A stretch of DNA of 5,865 bases, from NCBI GenBank assembly GCA_021807655.1, contig JAKBCT010000067.1:1-5865 (forward strand), given 5' to 3'. Both the position numbers and the translations under genes were made by a program. This DNA is from Actinomycetes bacterium (GTDB taxonomy: Bacteria; Actinomycetota; Acidimicrobiia; Acidimicrobiales; RAAP-2). How positions within the stretch are numbered: the stretch's first letter is position 1; every line of letters starts with the position of its first letter. A model generated the notes under the pieces. It worked only from the letters and a program-made list of their open reading frames with translations, had not been told where the DNA came from and ran no database searches. This document shows positions 5,141 to 5,865 of the stretch, one piece after another.

Positions 5141-5865
5141 ATGACCGCCACCATTTCCACCACCGAGACGCTCGCCGAGCGCCACGTCACCGTCTTCGTC
5201 GACCGCTGCGCGGGCTGTCAGGAGTGCGTCATCCGCTGTCCCGCCGGCGCGCTCTCGATGGAGCCCGTCACCTGGACCGCGATCGCCAACGACGCCGCGT
5301 GCGTGGGCTGTCGCCAGTGCGTGCGCACGTGCCCCTTCTCGGCGATTACCGTCGAGGGCCCGCTCGCCGTCTCGGAGCGTTACGACCCGCCGATCCACCA
5401 GCCGGTCGAGCTTCGCGGCAACGTCGAAGAGACCCGTCGGGGCTACGACACCTGGGAGGAGGCGATCGCCGAGGCGAATCGCTGCCTCGCGTGTCCCGAC
5501 CCGACCTGCACGCGCGGTTGCCCCGCGCACAACGACATCCCCCAGTTCGTGGCCGCCGTGCGCGACCACGACCTGGAGCGGGCCCACGCCATCCTGCGCC
5601 GCACGACGGTGATCCCCGACATCTGCTCGCGGGTGTGTAACCAGGCCGCCCAGTGCGAGGGCGCCTGCACGTGGTCGCTCGCCGGCGGCGTGCCCGTCGC
5701 GATCGGACGCCTCGAGCGGTTCATCGCCGACCACGCCGCGGTACCGGCACCGGCGGTCACGGCCGCCGCGACCACCGGCGAGCCCCTCTCGGTGGGCATC
5801 ATCGGGTCGGGTCCCGCGGGCATCGGTGCCGCGTGGGACCTCGTCGAGTCCGGCGCGTCGGTGAC
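5141..5865 (+). CDS. NAD(P)-linked FAD/iron-sulfur oxidoreductase, GltD/NfnB-like with N-terminal ferredoxin domain; 3' end cut
   Basis: The first 241 residues are visible. Residues 17-75 form a two-[4Fe-4S] ferredoxin domain with two CxxCxxCxxxCP motifs (C23/26/29/33 and C54/57/60/64). A GltD-type N-terminal domain follows at about 95-195: C115-x2-C118-x4-C123-x3-C127 (RCLACPDPTCTRGCP), then C162-x3-C166-x5-C172-x3-C176. The FAD-binding Rossmann motif GIIGSGPAGIGAAW begins at 219. The NAD(P)-binding half would lie beyond the right edge. Together with the upstream membrane protein this suggests electron exchange between NAD(P)H and a membrane iron-sulfur chain. The small subunit of glutamate synthase is an unlikely identity: no GltB is visible, the ferredoxin extension is extra, and the partner is a membrane protein. 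Start ATG 5141 has GGGAGAG (5131-5137), overlapping the upstream stop codon. It lies in the same frame as the upstream gene. Family assignment is firm; substrate is unknown. Confidence 0.9.
   Translation, partial: MTATISTTETLAERHVTVFVDRCAGCQECVIRCPAGALSMEPVTWTAIANDAACVGCRQCVRTCPFSAITVEGPLAVSERYDPPIHQPVELRGNVEETRRGYDTWEEAIAEANRCLACPDPTCTRGCPAHNDIPQFVAAVRDHDLERAHAILRRTTVIPDICSRVCNQAAQCEGACTWSLAGGVPVAIGRLERFIADHAAVPAPAVTAAATTGEPLSVGIIGSGPAGIGAAWDLVESGASV

Noticed and set aside
4666..5640. Plus-strand open frame of about 324 codons across the junction of the two redox genes
   Set aside because: It is out of frame with both cysteine-motif genes; the product is Arg-rich and has no recognisable fold.
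3419..5734. Very long minus-strand open frame (about 771 codons) opposite the iron-sulfur operon
   Set aside because: Its product is low-complexity, rich in Arg, Gly, Asp, Glu and His, with no domain. It mirrors the codon bias of two well-supported plus-strand genes and has no ribosome site.
5141..5865. Glutamate synthase small subunit (gltD)
   Set aside because: The domain family fits, but the extra ferredoxin domain and the membrane ferredoxin partner argue against ammonia assimilation; no gltB is visible in the window.

Overview
The window comes from a high-GC bacterium. The coding style and the thiolase, which resembles mycobacterial FadA4-type acetyl-CoA acetyltransferases as I remember them, suggest an actinobacterium or a near relative; I cannot place it further. 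There are five protein genes, two of them cut by the window edges, and one informative intergenic region. I see no RNA genes, mobile elements or CRISPR.

Left part, minus strand (about 1-3242): three genes are read right to left. A NarL/LuxR-type response regulator (3242 to 2523) overlaps by 17 bases the start of a membrane-bound histidine kinase (2539 to 1097). It has four predicted membrane helices, a PAS domain, HisKA_3 and an ATPase domain. After 32 bases comes an acetyl-CoA C-acetyltransferase (thiolase), starting at 1064 and running off the left edge with its last catalytic cysteine missing.

Middle (3243-3547): a 305-base divergent regulatory region becomes strikingly A+T-rich towards its right end (16 G/C in the 50 bases 3481-3530). 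It holds a long dyad near the response regulator gene, a small palindrome, a TTGACA-type promoter candidate, and a dense array of AGTA/TACT half-sites directly before the rightward operon. At the centre of the array is a 14-base perfect palindrome of the form ACT-TA-AGT, the architecture expected for NarL/DosR-family regulators.

Right part, plus strand (3548 to the right edge): a 527-residue membrane iron-sulfur protein of the NapH/NosR-C-terminal kind is followed 9 bases later by an oxidoreductase with two N-terminal [4Fe-4S] ferredoxin motifs, a GltD/NfnB-type cysteine domain and the start of a FAD-binding Rossmann fold. The simplest reading is a membrane-linked electron-transfer module: NAD(P)H, FAD and a chain of iron-sulfur clusters connected to a membrane ferredoxin that would exchange electrons with quinone or an unseen partner. 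The divergent two-component system is the obvious candidate to control it. The true substrate and partner are not visible here, and the function of the module is the most interesting open question in the window.
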